NCBI GenBank assembly: GCA_047528285.1
Contig: CP180022.1
Location: 62,001 to 126,000 of the forward strand
Length of the DNA stretch: 64,000 nucleotides
Reading direction: 5' to 3'
Source: G047528285 sp047528285
Lineage (GTDB): Bacteria; Pseudomonadota; Gammaproteobacteria; Enterobacterales; Enterobacteriaceae
Shown here piece after piece: positions 11,044-23,412 of this stretch. The notes beneath the pieces were generated by a model. It searched no databases. It was not told where the DNA came from and was given only the letters and a program-made list of their open reading frames with translations. Position 1 is the stretch's first letter. The number at the start of each line of letters is the position of its first letter. The translations under genes and the position numbers were made by a program.

Positions 11044-11904
11044 ATGTTACAGTTATTAACTGACCCCTTTATCAATTACGGCTTTATGCGTCGGGCGTTA
11101 GTAGCGTGTCTTTCCCTATCTTTAAGCACCGCACCGCTGGGCACTTTTTTATTGCTACGCCGCATGAGCTTAATAGGCGATGCTTTATCTCATGCCATAT
11201 TGCCGGGAGTTGCCATCGGATATTTGATATCCGGCATGTCACTGATCGTCATGGGCATAGGCGGCTTCATTGCCGGTTTAGTGGTAGCAATTCTATCTGG
11301 CTTGGTTAGTTCAATGACACCTTTAAAAGAGGACGCCAGTTTTGCCGGTTTTTATCTCGGCTCGCTGGCACTGGGAGTGACACTGGTATCGCTACGTGGC
11401 TCTAGCATCGATTTACTGCGTTTACTGTTTGGATCCATTCTAGCGATAGATTCCGAGGCTATTTTTTTTGTCGGCGCAATCGCTAGCATTACCTTCTTTA
11501 TTTTGGCACTCATGTATCGTGCCCTTGTTATCGAAGTGTTTGAAGGGGCATTTTTACGCATTAACTCCACGAGTTCCCAACATTTTATTCAAATACTATT
11601 TTTGGCAATGGTAGTATTGAACCTGGTAGGAGGCTTTCAGATCATGGGGACCCTGATGTCGGTCGGATTGATGATGTTGCCACCAGTAGCTGCGCGCTGC
11701 TGGACTAAAAATCTGCCACAAATGCTAGCGCTGTCAATCGCTATCGGCATGTTTAGTTCGTGGTTCGGGCTACTATGTTCATATTACGCTTCATTGCCCG
11801 CAGGGCCAACTATTGTCTTATCGGCCAGTTTGGTATTTCTAATCTCGGTATTATTAAGCCCGCGCGGAAAGGTCGTTCTGCTGCTTCAACGAGGAAAAAA
11901 TTAA
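11044..11904 (+). CDS. Metal-ion ABC transporter, permease (ABC-3 family)
   Basis: Integral membrane subunit of the same importer; 286 residues with about eight hydrophobic segments, typical of the ZnuB/SitC/TroC permease family. Diagnostic stretches are LLRRMSLIGDALSHAILPG (about residues 37-55), conserved in this family, and the MLPPVAAR segment in the second half. Its start is 18 bases after the ATPase stop, so the two are almost certainly co-transcribed. In related systems the binding-protein gene is immediately adjacent; here it is 1.27 kb further on. The product appears complete. Confidence 0.93.
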   Translation: MLQLLTDPFINYGFMRRALVACLSLSLSTAPLGTFLLLRRMSLIGDALSHAILPGVAIGYLISGMSLIVMGIGGFIAGLVVAILSGLVSSMTPLKEDASFAGFYLGSLALGVTLVSLRGSSIDLLRLLFGSILAIDSEAIFFVGAIASITFFILALMYRALVIEVFEGAFLRINSTSSQHFIQILFLAMVVLNLVGGFQIMGTLMSVGLMMLPPVAARCWTKNLPQMLALSIAIGMFSSWFGLLCSYYASLPAGPTIVLSASLVFLISVLLSPRGKVVLLLQRGKN

Positions 11905-13174
11905 TTTTTAAAAATAAAATAAATTTATTATAATATTTTCAAAGCAATAAAGGATTTTTCAATGGAAAACATCTCATAAATTTTGAGATCATGTTGTTCA
12001 ATACTGGATATATAGACTATCCAAGATATCTGAAAGGGTGTCTAAACACATACAATATGTTATTACAGCTATCACACAATAGCTGATGTAGTAATTATTA
12101 AAAAGTGATAAAAATTCAGATTGAGTTTCATATAAAATGAAACATTTTAAAATCATGAAGTTACTTGATCTAGAAGTAAGTTAACTTGCAAGATTTATCA
12201 ATTTTTAGCATATGAGATAAGAAAACCTACTTATCGATTTATGGCACATCATGATTTTTACCACATTCTGGGTTACTTATTCACAAAGATTTGTAATTGG
12301 CAACTATAATACCAGCATGGAAGCTTTGTCCAAGCTGGCTATCACTTAGCAGCTCTAGCTAAAAATTTTTGCAATTAAAAATGAAAACTAACAACTTTAG
12401 TCCTTTGTCACCCTACAAAATATATTACTACAGGCTAAACTTCTTTACGACGCAGATCTTACTTATATTACATGAATCACTTCTAAAACACGGATAAACA
12501 GTATCCTGATTTAATCTATTGAGACCAGACAATGAATGGAAATATAAGAAAAACCTCTTGGAATAGATCCGCTGTAGAAATCAATGCGATCCAATCAATG
12601 AATAATTCAAAGATCTTTCAGATTAAGTTACAACTTATCAGTTTATATCCTTCGCCCACTAGCGAAGGGTAAGTATATGAAGACACCTATCTATGCATAT
12701 TTTTATTTAAAACGCCAAGATCGAAACACTTCCGCCATAAGAAGCCTATTATATCCGTGAGTAAAAAAAACTGATAAAATCAGCCAAACCTATATATTGC
12801 AGTAGTAGTGATAGCCAAAAACCCAATACATAAATATCGCGGTACTTTTTCATGAAAAAATTTAGGACATAACACATCTCTACATTAGATATTCTTATAT
12901 GATATTCTTTAATAAAGATTAATTTTAATAGAGATTGATTTTCAAAAGATTGCTTAGATAGTAATAGTGATGACTACGACAGGTACGTCAATGGACTATT
13001 ATTCAATCTAAAATTTTTCTTAAATTAAAAAACTTTCGTCTATAATAAGACCTGAGTTAACAAATTACATTGAGCTGCACTATCTACTACAAAAGATCGG
13101 ATATAGAGGTAAAAACTTTTGTCATTATCAAAATCATAAAACACTTAAAACAGAACTCATTCAATATATAAGAA
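11905..13174. other. Non-coding spacer inside the metal ABC locus
   Basis: AT-rich, no credible reading frame. It contains a 7-bp perfect hairpin at 12649-12668. Either a gene once present here has decayed or the spacer has expanded. The spacing makes a separate promoter for the binding-protein gene likely, but I could not pick one with confidence. Confidence 0.65.
12649..12668. repeat. GC-rich hairpin
   Basis: CCTTCGC at 12649-12655 pairs perfectly with GCGAAGG at 12662-12668 around a 6-base loop. It stands out by base composition from the AT-rich surroundings. No T-run follows, so terminator activity is uncertain; it may be the relic of a terminator after a lost gene. Confidence 0.5.
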
Positions 13175-14053
13175 ATGAAATTTTTTACACTGTTATTTAC
13201 GATATTTTTCATTATGTTAAGCCCGACGTCATTGGCAAAACCAGTAAACACAGTGGCCAGTTTTTCGGTGTTATCAGATATCGTTAGACAGGTTGGTGGT
13301 AAACATGTCAAGGTAACTGAACTCGGCAATCCTAATGGTGATCTTCATGCCTTTGAACCGACGCCAAAAGATAGCCATGCACTAGCAAAAGCTGACGTGG
13401 TATTTGTCAGTGGGTTTGGTCTTGAAGGTTGGATTGATCGTCTGGTTTCCGCTTCCGGCTATCGGGGTAAAGTTATTACAACATCGATAGGCATTAATCC
13501 GCGCAAAATAGAGAAAAATGGTACAATAGTAATCGATCCGCATGCCTGGAATAGCGCCCGAAACGGGGCTGTTTATGCGCGCAATGTCATGAATGCGCTG
13601 ATTGCAGCCGATCCGCAGGATGTTGCATATTTTCGTCAGCACGGTGAAGATTATATTCAGCAATTGGAAAAGCTAGATGCCTGGGCTAAGGCGGAATTTG
13701 CTTCTATCCCGCCGGAGAAACGCAAAGTTCTGGCTAACCATGATGCTTTCGGGTATTTCGGTGCCGAATACGGCGTACAATTTCTATCGCCGATAGGATT
13801 TTCTACTGAAACCGAACCTAACGCCAGCGATGTGGCAAAATTAATCGACCAGATTCAACAGGAACATATCGTCCGCTATTTCATCGAAAATCAAAGCAAC
13901 CCACAGTTGGTGAAACAGATCGCCAAGGCCTGTGGCGCCCAGCCTGGAGGAAAATTATATTCAGAAGCATTGTCAGACGCAGGAGGCCCCGCAACCACCT
14001 ATACAGAAGCATTTCGCCATAATGTTGTTGCACTTACCAGTAGTATAAAATAA
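13175..14053 (+). CDS. Metal-ion ABC transporter, periplasmic substrate-binding protein (TroA/ZnuA family)
   Basis: Captures a divalent metal in the periplasm and passes it to the permease encoded upstream. Residues 1-21 form a signal peptide with likely cleavage at SLA/KPV. Putative metal ligands are H58 (GDLHAFEPTP), H123 (IDPHAWNS), H189 (LANHDAFGY) and D268 (LSDAGGPATTY). Their spacing (65, 66, 79) agrees with the His-His-His-Asp pattern I recall for TroA. There is no His-rich loop of the kind seen in ZnuA, so Mn or Fe is as plausible as Zn. The protein is full length (292 residues). No strong Shine-Dalgarno precedes ATG 13175. Confidence 0.92.
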   Translation: MKFFTLLFTIFFIMLSPTSLAKPVNTVASFSVLSDIVRQVGGKHVKVTELGNPNGDLHAFEPTPKDSHALAKADVVFVSGFGLEGWIDRLVSASGYRGKVITTSIGINPRKIEKNGTIVIDPHAWNSARNGAVYARNVMNALIAADPQDVAYFRQHGEDYIQQLEKLDAWAKAEFASIPPEKRKVLANHDAFGYFGAEYGVQFLSPIGFSTETEPNASDVAKLIDQIQQEHIVRYFIENQSNPQLVKQIAKACGAQPGGKLYSEALSDAGGPATTYTEAFRHNVVALTSSIK

Positions 14054-15025
14054 ACCTTGACACAGAAAACGTGGCCAATTTAAATTCTCGATTTCAGCAC
14101 AAAAAAATATTTTTTATAAAAATCACAGTCGATAAAAAATGCATCAATCTCTCAATGAGAGCAATATATTTAACTGAGAAACCCTATATACGGCGATTGT
14201 ATTTTAAATTTGTAGACAACAGTATATGATTATATAAAACATATGACTTCTATCATGCATCGTTTCTGATTTTAAAAAATGATTTTATAAGAAAAATTTT
14301 TAATTTTGTTTGTAATAATTAACACATAACCATTCTGCTCCACCGGGAATTTTTTTGTTTTTACTACAGGATCTACTGTATTCTGATTAAATCTTTATAA
14401 ATGGGTCTTATATTAGACATATAAAAAGTATGCTAATTTTACTTGGTATTATTAATAATTTCTGCGGAATCTGTGTGTATTTTTTTTGTTGTATTCTAAA
14501 AATATGATGCCTAGGTGATTATAAATCATAGAATATTCTGACAAATCCAATTAACAAATTTACATTACTACTGTAAATTCAATGATGTTTTTACATAGAT
14601 ATAAAATGATAATTTCTGATATAATTAAAAATCTTGATTTGAAAAGATTTTTTCCTAAAAATATAAAAATCAATGTTTGTTTAGAAAACCATCCTTATAC
14701 TTTCTGATTCGCTTGGTATTAAGTACTATCTTATGCAGGTAGAATACCAAAAACTATCAATTCACATATCTTGATTTGGCCAATAAAAAAGACTGAAACA
14801 AAAGCAGCCTTTCTTGATCAACTTTTTCCTTATAAAACGGAGAAAACAGATTGTTACTATGTGATATTTAAATAGGAACACATATATAAAAGCAAAGTAT
14901 AAGCAATACGTTAAAGAAAGTGTCCATGCCTTCTCATAAACCACACTAACAGTTCTCGATTGACAAACCTCCTCCGCTTGATTTTTATCTTTTATCCATT
15001 TTACTCGTTTAAACGCTCCTCTAGT
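14054..15025. other. Gene-free eroded DNA
   Basis: AT-rich interval between the metal-binding protein gene and the 3' end of bioH. I see no gene, tRNA or strong terminator. A 60-codon frame at 14762-14944 has no features worth reporting. Confidence 0.65.
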
Positions 15026-15802
15026 TTAAATGACAGTCTGGCTAAAATTGCATAATACCTGACAAAAATGCAATGGATGTGAAATAAATGGCGCATGTGC
15101 TCCGGTTGGGAATACAATACACTGGCTAATAGGACTTAGTACATCCACTAAAGGAATTACTTTACGCGGTACTAAGCCATCTAAATAACCATACATCCGC
15201 AATAGTGGCACCTGAAGTCGCCTTAGCACCGATCGTAAATCGCTTGCACGAAGCAAGGCTAGCCCACCTGTTAAAACTTCAATTGTTGGAGTCGGCTGTG
15301 CTAACACCACAGTTTCCAGCCAACGGGCATCTTGACGACTCGTCTCGCCCCCCATGGTTTGCAGGCTGAGAAAAGACCTGATTGTACAGCTAAAATTTTC
15401 TCGAAGCCCATATGCAAAGCCTGACAACACCTCTGACTTTATCCCCGGCCAGTTCTTGTTTGCACAGAAACACGGAGAAGAGGCCACAGTAATTAGGCCT
15501 TCGACCGCGTTTGGCCACCAGTAAGCCACCTCGGTAGCCACCAGTCCCCCTAGAGACCAACCCAGCCATAATGCTGATCTGACGGGAACCCTAGACTTAA
15601 TTTCAGCGGCCATGTGTTTAATCGTCATCGCCCCGTACCCACGACTGCGTCCATAACCAGGAAGATCAACCAGGTGTAGACGAAAATGCGGCGCTAACTG
15701 CGGAACAACGCAGGACCAAACCTCTGCATTCAGTCCCCATCCATGCAGAAGCACAAGATTGCGATTTCCAGTACCGATCGTTTTCCAAAACAGTGACATC
15801 AT
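15026..15802 (-). CDS. bioH: Pimeloyl-[acyl-carrier protein] methyl ester esterase
   Basis: Alpha/beta hydrolase that removes the methyl ester from pimeloyl-ACP, ending the BioC-BioH route that makes the pimelate moiety of biotin. The 258-residue product matches E. coli BioH (256) end to end. The nucleophile elbow GWSLGG puts the catalytic serine at S83, with D208 (YLDGLVPR) and H236 (GAHAPFISH) completing the triad. The oxyanion-hole segment LLHGWGLNAEVW is intact. Two consecutive Met codons open the gene and either may start it. In E. coli bioH is divergent from gntX-nfuA; here gntX is gone but nfuA remains. Retention suggests the symbiont still makes biotin, provided other bio genes exist elsewhere. 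Confidence 0.96.
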   Translation of the reverse strand: MMSLFWKTIGTGNRNLVLLHGWGLNAEVWSCVVPQLAPHFRLHLVDLPGYGRSRGYGAMTIKHMAAEIKSRVPVRSALWLGWSLGGLVATEVAYWWPNAVEGLITVASSPCFCANKNWPGIKSEVLSGFAYGLRENFSCTIRSFLSLQTMGGETSRQDARWLETVVLAQPTPTIEVLTGGLALLRASDLRSVLRRLQVPLLRMYGYLDGLVPRKVIPLVDVLSPISQCIVFPTGAHAPFISHPLHFCQVLCNFSQTVI

Positions 15803-16526
15803 TCTGTTCTTATCTAAAAATTAGAAAGAAGGAGGAGCAGCCCTATGTTAAAATCATCATATCTATTATTGCTTTAGCAATAAGAAGCTTTCTTTAGAAA
15901 GCCACACAATATTAAACACGATTTCAATGCGCTTGTTCCTCCATGACAAAAAATTTTTTTACAGAAAACAACTACTGTTAGTCCCATCATAAAAAAATAT
16001 TAAAAACATATTAATACTCATGGTCTATCAAAAACCTCCCCTAGTTATGGGACTGGAAATTATGGCTTGTGCTAGCAAGCTAGAATATCGCCGCATAGCG
16101 ATAAGAAAAAATCACAGGTTTTTTACATAACATTTATGTTCTTACATGTTTACTAAGCGCTAGTACAGTAGCTCTATAATCACAACTCATAGCACTTCAG
16201 TGTTAAGAACGTGCTACTTTCCGGTTCCCATTTTTGGATGGGATACTCAAGAGATTTTAGCAAGAAAAATACGAATTTTATTAAAAATACACGCCCTTTG
16301 AAAGCAATAAAAGATCCGTACATATTTTTATGAGGCATCGCTATATCTAGCTAATAGCTATAGCAAAAATAAATCAATATCATTATAGACATGTAGAACA
16401 GGCGGATTATAACTGACAATCACATATGCAACAACATATGGATACGAGGCTTATTTCTCATCCTTGTGATTTTTAAAAACAAGCGTATAGTATCCAATTG
16501 TTTTAATCAACCATCAAGTAAATATC
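15803..16526. other. Gene-free gap, former gntX position
   Basis: E. coli carries gntX between bioH and nfuA. The interval here has about the size gntX would need, but no GntX cysteine motifs or phosphoribosyltransferase motif could be found in any frame. The promoters of bioH and nfuA presumably lie in it. Confidence 0.55.
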
Positions 16527-17102
16527 ATGATCTCAATTACCAATGCTGCCCAGAAACATTTTGTTAGATTACTAGCTAATCAAGAACCTTGTACTCAAAT
16601 CCGTGTTTTCGTTATTAATCCTGGCATGCCTAATGCGGAATGCGGCGTTTCATACTGCCCCCCGAACGAGGTGACAGCCACCGATACTAAACTAAAATTT
16701 AATAAAATTTCTGCCTATGTAGATCAGTTCTCCTTCCCTTATCTCCAGGATGCCGAAATTGACTTTATTACGGATAAGCTTGGTTCGGAACTAACTCTGA
16801 AAGCACCTAATGCCAAAATGCGCAAAGTAAACGATGATGCCCCGCTAATCCAACGTGTAGAATATCTGTTACAGTCGCAGATTAATCCACAACTGGCAAG
16901 CCACGGAGGTAAAGTAAAATTAATAGAAATTACAGACGATATGCTAGCTATTTTACAGTTTGGCGGGGGATGTAATGGGTGTTCTATGGTAGACTACACT
17001 CTTAAAGAAGGGATTGAGAAAACGCTACTTGGGAACTTTCCTGAGCTTAAGGGCGTATCTGACTTAACCAAGCATCAACGCAACGAGCATTCATACTATT
17101 AG
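16527..17102 (+). CDS. nfuA: Fe-S cluster carrier protein NfuA
   Basis: Delivers [4Fe-4S] clusters to target enzymes, especially under oxidative stress or iron limitation. The 191-residue length equals that of E. coli. The N-terminal degenerate A-type domain (about 1-95) lacks the usual cysteine set but keeps the [16 protein letters not shown] stretch. The C-terminal Nfu domain carries the cluster-binding CNGC motif at C149 and C152, and the tail ends HQRNEHSYY as in E. coli. The Shine-Dalgarno is weak. A GC-containing hairpin lies 45 bases past the stop. Retention fits a need to mature Fe-S enzymes when the iron regulator Fur has been lost. Confidence 0.97.
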   Translation: MISITNAAQKHFVRLLANQEPCTQIRVFVINPGMPNAECGVSYCPPNEVTATDTKLKFNKISAYVDQFSFPYLQDAEIDFITDKLGSELTLKAPNAKMRKVNDDAPLIQRVEYLLQSQINPQLASHGGKVKLIEITDDMLAILQFGGGCNGCSMVDYTLKEGIEKTLLGNFPELKGVSDLTKHQRNEHSYY

Positions 17103-17147
17103 TAATAATAAAAGAATAAGAGTGTAATTGATATGGGACTTATTGAA

Positions 17148-17167
17148 ACTTTTCCGCAAGGAAAAGT
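17148..17167 (+). terminator. Hairpin downstream of nfuA, possible terminator
   Basis: ACTTTTCC (17148-17155) and GGAAAAGT (17160-17167) pair perfectly around a GCAA tetraloop, 45 bases after the nfuA stop. The flanks are A-rich and there is no clear T-run, so this would be a weak or processed terminator. Confidence 0.4.
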
Positions 17168-20100
17168 AAAAAACTGTTGTATTTTAACTTATAAGAAAAC
17201 CATTTGACTTTTTATGCTCTATTTTGCAGATTTCTTTATATCTTCTTGCAGAAAACATATCAAACGATCTACAGTTTTGGTAGCAGATCCAAACTAAAAA
17301 CATTATTCTTCTTTGCAAAAAAATTTATCTCCATTTTGGAATAGGAGATCCTCTATCACACTTCATGATCTCAGATCATGGGTCTTAAAAAGACCACACA
17401 TAAACTTGCGCCTTTAAGTTAAATATGCTTATCGGGAGGCCTGGAACATTTGACCAATGCAACTAATATCAGATAAGCTGCGAGCTTCTTTAGACATCCT
17501 ATAAAACATCGCAATTCAGCTTAGCACGCTATAAATGAATGCATTATTAAAGTAACTATTATATAAAAAGCAATACTCCCTACTTCCTTTCTACATAAGA
17601 TTATAGATTTTTCAGGAAATCCCGTAAAAACTTCTTTACCGCATGAAACAGATATTCCCCCACTATGTGGGGGGGGAACCATGGTGGACATACCATGTGT
17701 ATATCTCCCCTAACTATCTAAAAATTTCAGGATAAGAAAAGACAGTATTAAAACTTAAATGAAAGCGGACGCGACAGGCAAGACCCAACAAGGTCTAGGA
17801 ATACACAAGTCTGACAATATGATTGTAGTAGGAAAATCTATAGAAAGAGAAAAAACATGTATGCCCTTCACATAGATTGCCTATGCCCTAATTCAGAGCG
17901 CACTTGAAGAAGAAAAATAATAGACCGACTACATCCGTTTAAAATCAGGAATATAAATGTCCGGTTATTCAAATCTGGCAGGTACGCATATATATATCTG
18001 CTAGAGCAGCGCAATATTTGCTAAAATTCTGAAAGATTTTCTATATATTCAAGATATATATATCGACATTTTCCGCACGCTGCTGCTCTTCTCATCTATC
18101 ATTGCTTCTTGCTGTTGAAGTTGGTATTACTTAAATAGACTAGGAACCGCTTATTACTGTAGCAATAAATTAACGGAAATATTCAAACATTTGTAACTAT
18201 GCTTACAATTACATGTAATCGGCACATAAAACATCAACAAACAGGGAACCAACGCACGCTAGTCGCAGATATACTCAATGGATCTTCCTAGGATTTAGCC
18301 TAGACAAGATAAAATCAATATTTACTTTTTCACCTCATGCGGTTCTTGCCAACACAGAATTCATGATAACATAAATCGTTACCACAATAGCAATTCAAAT
18401 AAAGTGGTTAATGAAAGCATGTTTAAGGATCATGATCACTAACCATTCAGCTAAAGCGTTTTGATAAAAGAATATAATGGAGGTAAATAACTACAAGAAA
18501 TCCCGCCTATTCTAAATGGCGCTAACTCTACCTTTATGAAGATTTCCGGATCATAAACAATCGCATAATATAAATTAATGAAGTCTAGGTTAATATCCGC
18601 CAAAACATAGCGGCACTAGTTGGTATGAAGAAAATACAAAGTGCGAAAAATATTGAGTAAATCAGTACCACCCCCCCAGGAAAAGTAAAATTAGACGAAA
18701 TTTTCCACTATCTCACTTCGGGATAGGTTTCATTTACAGGAATCCTTTTTCAATATTCGATAAAGGAGACATCGAAATCGCACGATTTTGATTTCTATAC
18801 CACCAAAACCTGCTAATAAATGGATCTTCAGCGAACCTACTGCTTTAAAGTCTTGGTATGCTTGCAAGAACGTAATAGCCCGAGGGAAAGGTGATTGCCA
18901 TATCTTCTATGTGTCCTCTATCCCACACAACACGCAAGTAATATCTAGAAAATATCCTTTAACCACAAAGATATCTAAGGAAACGCTAAAAATTCTAATC
19001 TCTGTTCATTCACACCATACTTGCAATAAATAACACGCCTCCGTATTGATTTCAAAGCAAGCTACAGTGGCTTAATCAGTGCGAAGATCAGCGTAGAGAT
19101 TGAACTTTTTTTAAATTCTGTAATTAGAGAGTTTAAAAAACAATAAAATTACTGTTAATACCCTACTAAGGTATACCATGAAGATTCGATATTTATATTC
19201 ATTAGATGATTTATTGCCTTACTTATCAGTAATATAAGGTCTAAAAATGCAGTATTATCCAGCTATTCAGCACATATAATATTTTATCTATTATGTAATA
19301 ATACAAATGTGTTGAGATACCAGAAAAATACTAAGCCTGCCAAGAAGGGCATGTTTTTTAGATTTCAAAAAATACCCATGAACTCTAAATTCGTTAATCT
19401 GAACATAATCCAAACATCCTAACCCTGGAGTGCCCTGATGAAATGAATTATTTTTATTCATGGTGATACTTTCTTTATTAAGACCATCCGAAATACTAGA
19501 GTAAATGAATTACTTTCATTTTATTTAAAACTGAAAATCAATTACAGTGACACAGTCACTATCAAAACATTTATTTATAAAATATTTTATGTATATTCTA
19601 AAATATTTTTGTATTCTAATAATACATAACCGCGAGTAATATTTTCTAAATCTATATAAAATAGAAATGTGTTTTATTTAAGTTAACAGTTAATCTGTTT
19701 TATATTTACATGTTAGTCATCAAATAATTAAAAAGATAGATCATATCTTTAAGATAGATAATAAAATACTTTATAAAAAATGCTTGGTTTTGATCTCCAT
19801 GATAAAAACAGCATGTCACATGCATTACTTTACATTCGGTAGAAACAGATATGGTACATTACCTAATTCCTTGTATTTTAGAATTGGTTTTAATAAAACT
19901 ATATTTTCCATATTCCATAAAAAACAAATAAAACAAAAGTTCTAGTATTTATTTTGTTATGAAACTAAATTAATAAGTATATTTTAAAATTCATGCGTAT
20001 GATGATCATGATTTTCTGAAATGTTAACATTTATATTGTAGATATAAAAATAATTCATGATAAGAAATCAAAACGCGTTAATATATGATTTGTTCGCCGT

Positions 20101-22535
20101 AAATATTGCAAAAAATCATTGATTTTACATGTTTATAGAAAAGAACAAGTCATAATATTAACCACTTCGATGTAACCCTTATTTCTAAAATACACACAAA
20201 AAATTCATAGATATTAATTCTATTAATTCTGTTGTCTAAGATAATTTTATTTTATTCGTATTAATATTTATTTTTGATGAAACATTATAAAATAATAGAC
20301 ATATCCGTCGAATATTTCAGTAGTATGATTATCATGACTATTTCATAAGCGGGAGATAACAAACATAGGTGTTGAAAATAAATTTATTATTGCGAACTTA
20401 TTTGTTATCAATTAAGCTAATTACAATTATTTTTTATATTTAATCACTACTTTCTTCTTATAAAGAAAGCGTAAATAAATTTTTACCTGTAGATATCATA
20501 TTGATGATACTTTTTTTAAAAAAATATAATTTCCGTTCTTCAACATCCAGTTTATATTTTGTAAATAAATTTGAATTCCTTAATAAAAAGATCTTCATAA
20601 AAGAATTATTAACTTTTAATGATATTCATGCTATAACTGGTCAGCATTAAGAATGCTTCTGATATTATTTCAATATCCTGAGATTCGTAGCTAAAAATTT
20701 AGAAGCCTCTCATTAGTTTCGTGTAAAAATATTCTTTCACCCTGAAATCATTTCTAAAAGATTTTTGCGATAGTACCTACGCTCTCATAGTTAAGATACC
20801 AACTTCTAATTCGTTTAAATAGTTGTGGTAACTCTATATATTTTCCTGGTGCAATTGATATTTTCGATGCTATAAAATATCATTAAATATATTTTTTAGA
20901 TTAATACTTACCCGGTAAACATGATTGTTGATTAGTCATTACCGAAACTCTGCAAACATAGCCTTTAACCTGAGCGGAAGAATTCCAAGTTCGGGGGGGG
21001 ATGTACGAGTGTGTTTAGTCCGCTAGCCTAGGCCAATTACATTATCTTTTTTTCTAAAACAATTGTTTTTAGTGTTTAACCTCGCTGCTCTTTCTTCGTC
21101 CAAATAAGCTTAGTGCCTATCTTTTTGTCCATAGTTTTTTCTTGAAAAATATCTATCGAACTGCTGAAGAATATGTAAAACATAAAAATAAAAACAATAA
21201 AAATCATTAGAAATAATATGCAATGAAAATTAAGTATTACTCATTAACGACCACTACCTGAATTATAATTTCGATTATACTTTAATAATATGGTCTTTGT
21301 GTACAATGTTTTTATCCGTTATCTTTGAATTTTAATTTTTATGCCATTTTATACATCCAGTGATTTTAGGCGAAGCATTCTGCTAGTTCTAATTTTAGTA
21401 ATATTTCTGCCCCGTTCGTTCTAACTCTTATGTTAATATTTCTGTTTATAATCATTTGGATGTTAGAGTATATTCTCTTATAAAGAAGAAATATATGTTA
21501 TACTGATATATATTGCAAACAACACGAATCTCTGTTTAATTAGAGTAGGCAGTAAAATAATCTATAATCACCAATTTTTACAATAATCTTTAATAGAAAA
21601 ATTTTTATTCACCTTTCTCTATAATCAACTACATTAATTAATTCTAGCATACATTCTTCCGATACTATTTCCAATTCAAATCCCAAAACTTATTAAATAG
21701 TGTTTTTCCACTGCGTTCTCCGTGCCACTATATCCTATAATTTATCTGCCTCAATTTAAACAATCTTTCTTCTGAAAGAAGTAAGTAGTATATAATTTTC
21801 CTGAATAAATGCATTTGCCGTAATTTTCTGATATTTGATTAGATTTAGCGATATTGGCGACATAAACAGGATTTAATTCTAGCATATTTAAGAAAAGAAC
21901 ATTGCCCACATAGGTATCCTATAACTAGAGTATACCTAAAATTTCAGGATATCGGAAAATCTAAAAACTAAAAACTTAAGGTGTTTCTTAATCTTGGTGA
22001 TTTATCCATAAAAACCGTAAGATAGGATGAAATAAAAAACTTACATTAAAAAAAGATTTTGGATAATATTGAAAGTAAAATACTTTAAGATGACATCTTA
22101 TTTCCATATAATGCCTTAACACCAATATTCGCTTAATTTGCTCAGAAAATTTTTTCATGTTGGCTTTAATAATTTGGAAGATATCCTTTATGAAAGGATG
22201 CATCGAATAAGAAAATGGTCTTATGTTTGAATATAAAATTTTTTACCAGCAACACCTGTGAGACACTTTACAATAGATTTTTTAGATTTAGCAAAAAATA
22301 TCAGATTTCCACTGTTATCATAAATGGATTAATCATTTTAATTAATAAGTTATAAAACCGCAAAATATGAATAGATATCTAATTTTAAAAAGATATTTTT
22401 AAGCAAATTGAAAGCACAGCCATTTAAGAATTCCTACTGGGGTTAAGTATTATAATAATGAATTGATTAATCAACCCACTAATCAATAGATATTTGCGGG
22501 CTTATTATGCTTCTTAACTTTATTTCATGTAATAG

Positions 22536-22569
22536 AAAACCTCGTACAATAGAAAATTGTAGGTTTTTT
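22536..22569 (+). terminator. Terminator-like hairpin
   Basis: AAAACCT and AGGTTTT, plus inner ACAAT/ATTGT, form a stem interrupted by a two-base CG bulge, followed on the plus strand by a T6 run. The minus-strand reading also ends in T-rich sequence, so it could work both ways. It lies 745 bases beyond the 3' end of the glnU-type tRNA and may be a relic of a lost gene. Confidence 0.45.
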
Positions 22570-23313
22570 GCAAACAAACAGTGTGGGAACTCTCAGGGTT
22601 TTTAAATGACCTGAATCTTTAGGTAAAGCTAGTGCGGAAGATTTTATATTGGCTTACAATCTAGAACAGTTAAACGAAATTTATCTTTTCTATCAGTTAT
22701 TTCAGTTCTTTTTCAGATGGAATAACTTACACAACGCAACCATTATTCATGAAGTTAGAAAGTTAAAAACGATACATAAATCGATTTTGTCTAAATAAGA
22801 AATCAATAAGTGTTACAACATGATCAAAAAAGGTAAATAAGTACATTAGCAGAGAATCGAAAAGTTTAAAAGATGAACATATCGTTGAAAAATAGATATG
22901 CATTAAAAACCAGATGGGCTATTTATTTTAGTTTCAATTACATTGCCTGATGCAATCAAAGCAATCAATTGCAAACAATTGACCATTAAAAAACTCTTAG
23001 AATAACTTAAATAATGAATGTCTTACATCATGAATACGCAACGAATGCTTATAGAAATATATATGAAACAATAGAATATTTATCATACTGCAACAAATTA
23101 CATAATCTCACAAACACTATGCAAAAAAATCATCTACTTCCAAATGGACTTTTTGTGGGTTTCTTTAACCTTCACTATCGTTGTTAATATAGATAGCATC
23201 TATAATTTTATTCGCTTTTGATTTTGTTTGTTAGGTATAGAAAACTTCTAATCGCATGAAAAACTTAAATTGCGAGAAGTACATCGAGATCTTTTTCTTA
23301 TGCAAAGATGATC

Positions 23314-23388
23314 TGGCTGGGGTACCAGGATTCGAACCTGGGCATGGCGGGATCAAAACCCGCTGCCTTACCGCTTGGCTATACCCCA
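23314..23388 (-). tRNA. glnU: tRNA-Gln(UUG)
   Basis: Minus-strand cloverleaf of 75 bases: acceptor TGGGGTA/TACCCCA, anticodon stem GCGGG/CCCGC with loop TTTTGAT (anticodon TTG), T arm CCAGG-TTCGAAT-CCTGG, and an encoded GCCA end. It matches E. coli glnU/glnW closely. It is the third gene of the metT-leuW-glnU cluster. The glnW, metU, glnV and glnX genes that follow in E. coli are absent, so CAG codons must be read by this tRNA through wobble or by a tRNA elsewhere. Confidence 0.97.
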
Positions 23389-23412
23389 CAATCTATACTC
23401 TAGCTGAAGCGA

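Larger units (their letters stand above)
17103..23313. other. 6.2 kb without recognisable genes
   Basis: The longest gene-free block in the window. Open frames (for example 18788-19033) are short, AT-driven and match nothing I know. Three G/C homopolymers occur: 8 G at 17669-17676 (preceded by 5 C, able to fold back), 7 C at 18671-18677 and 8 G at 20993-21000. The terminator-like hairpin at 22536-22569 is listed separately. Base composition is patchy around 17.3-18.9 kb, suggesting eroded genes there, but none could be named. Confidence 0.7.

Noticed and set aside
18788..19033. 81-codon plus-strand frame in the 6-kb desert
   Set aside because: No recognisable motif, no ribosome-binding site, ordinary length for chance; composition only slightly better than flanks.
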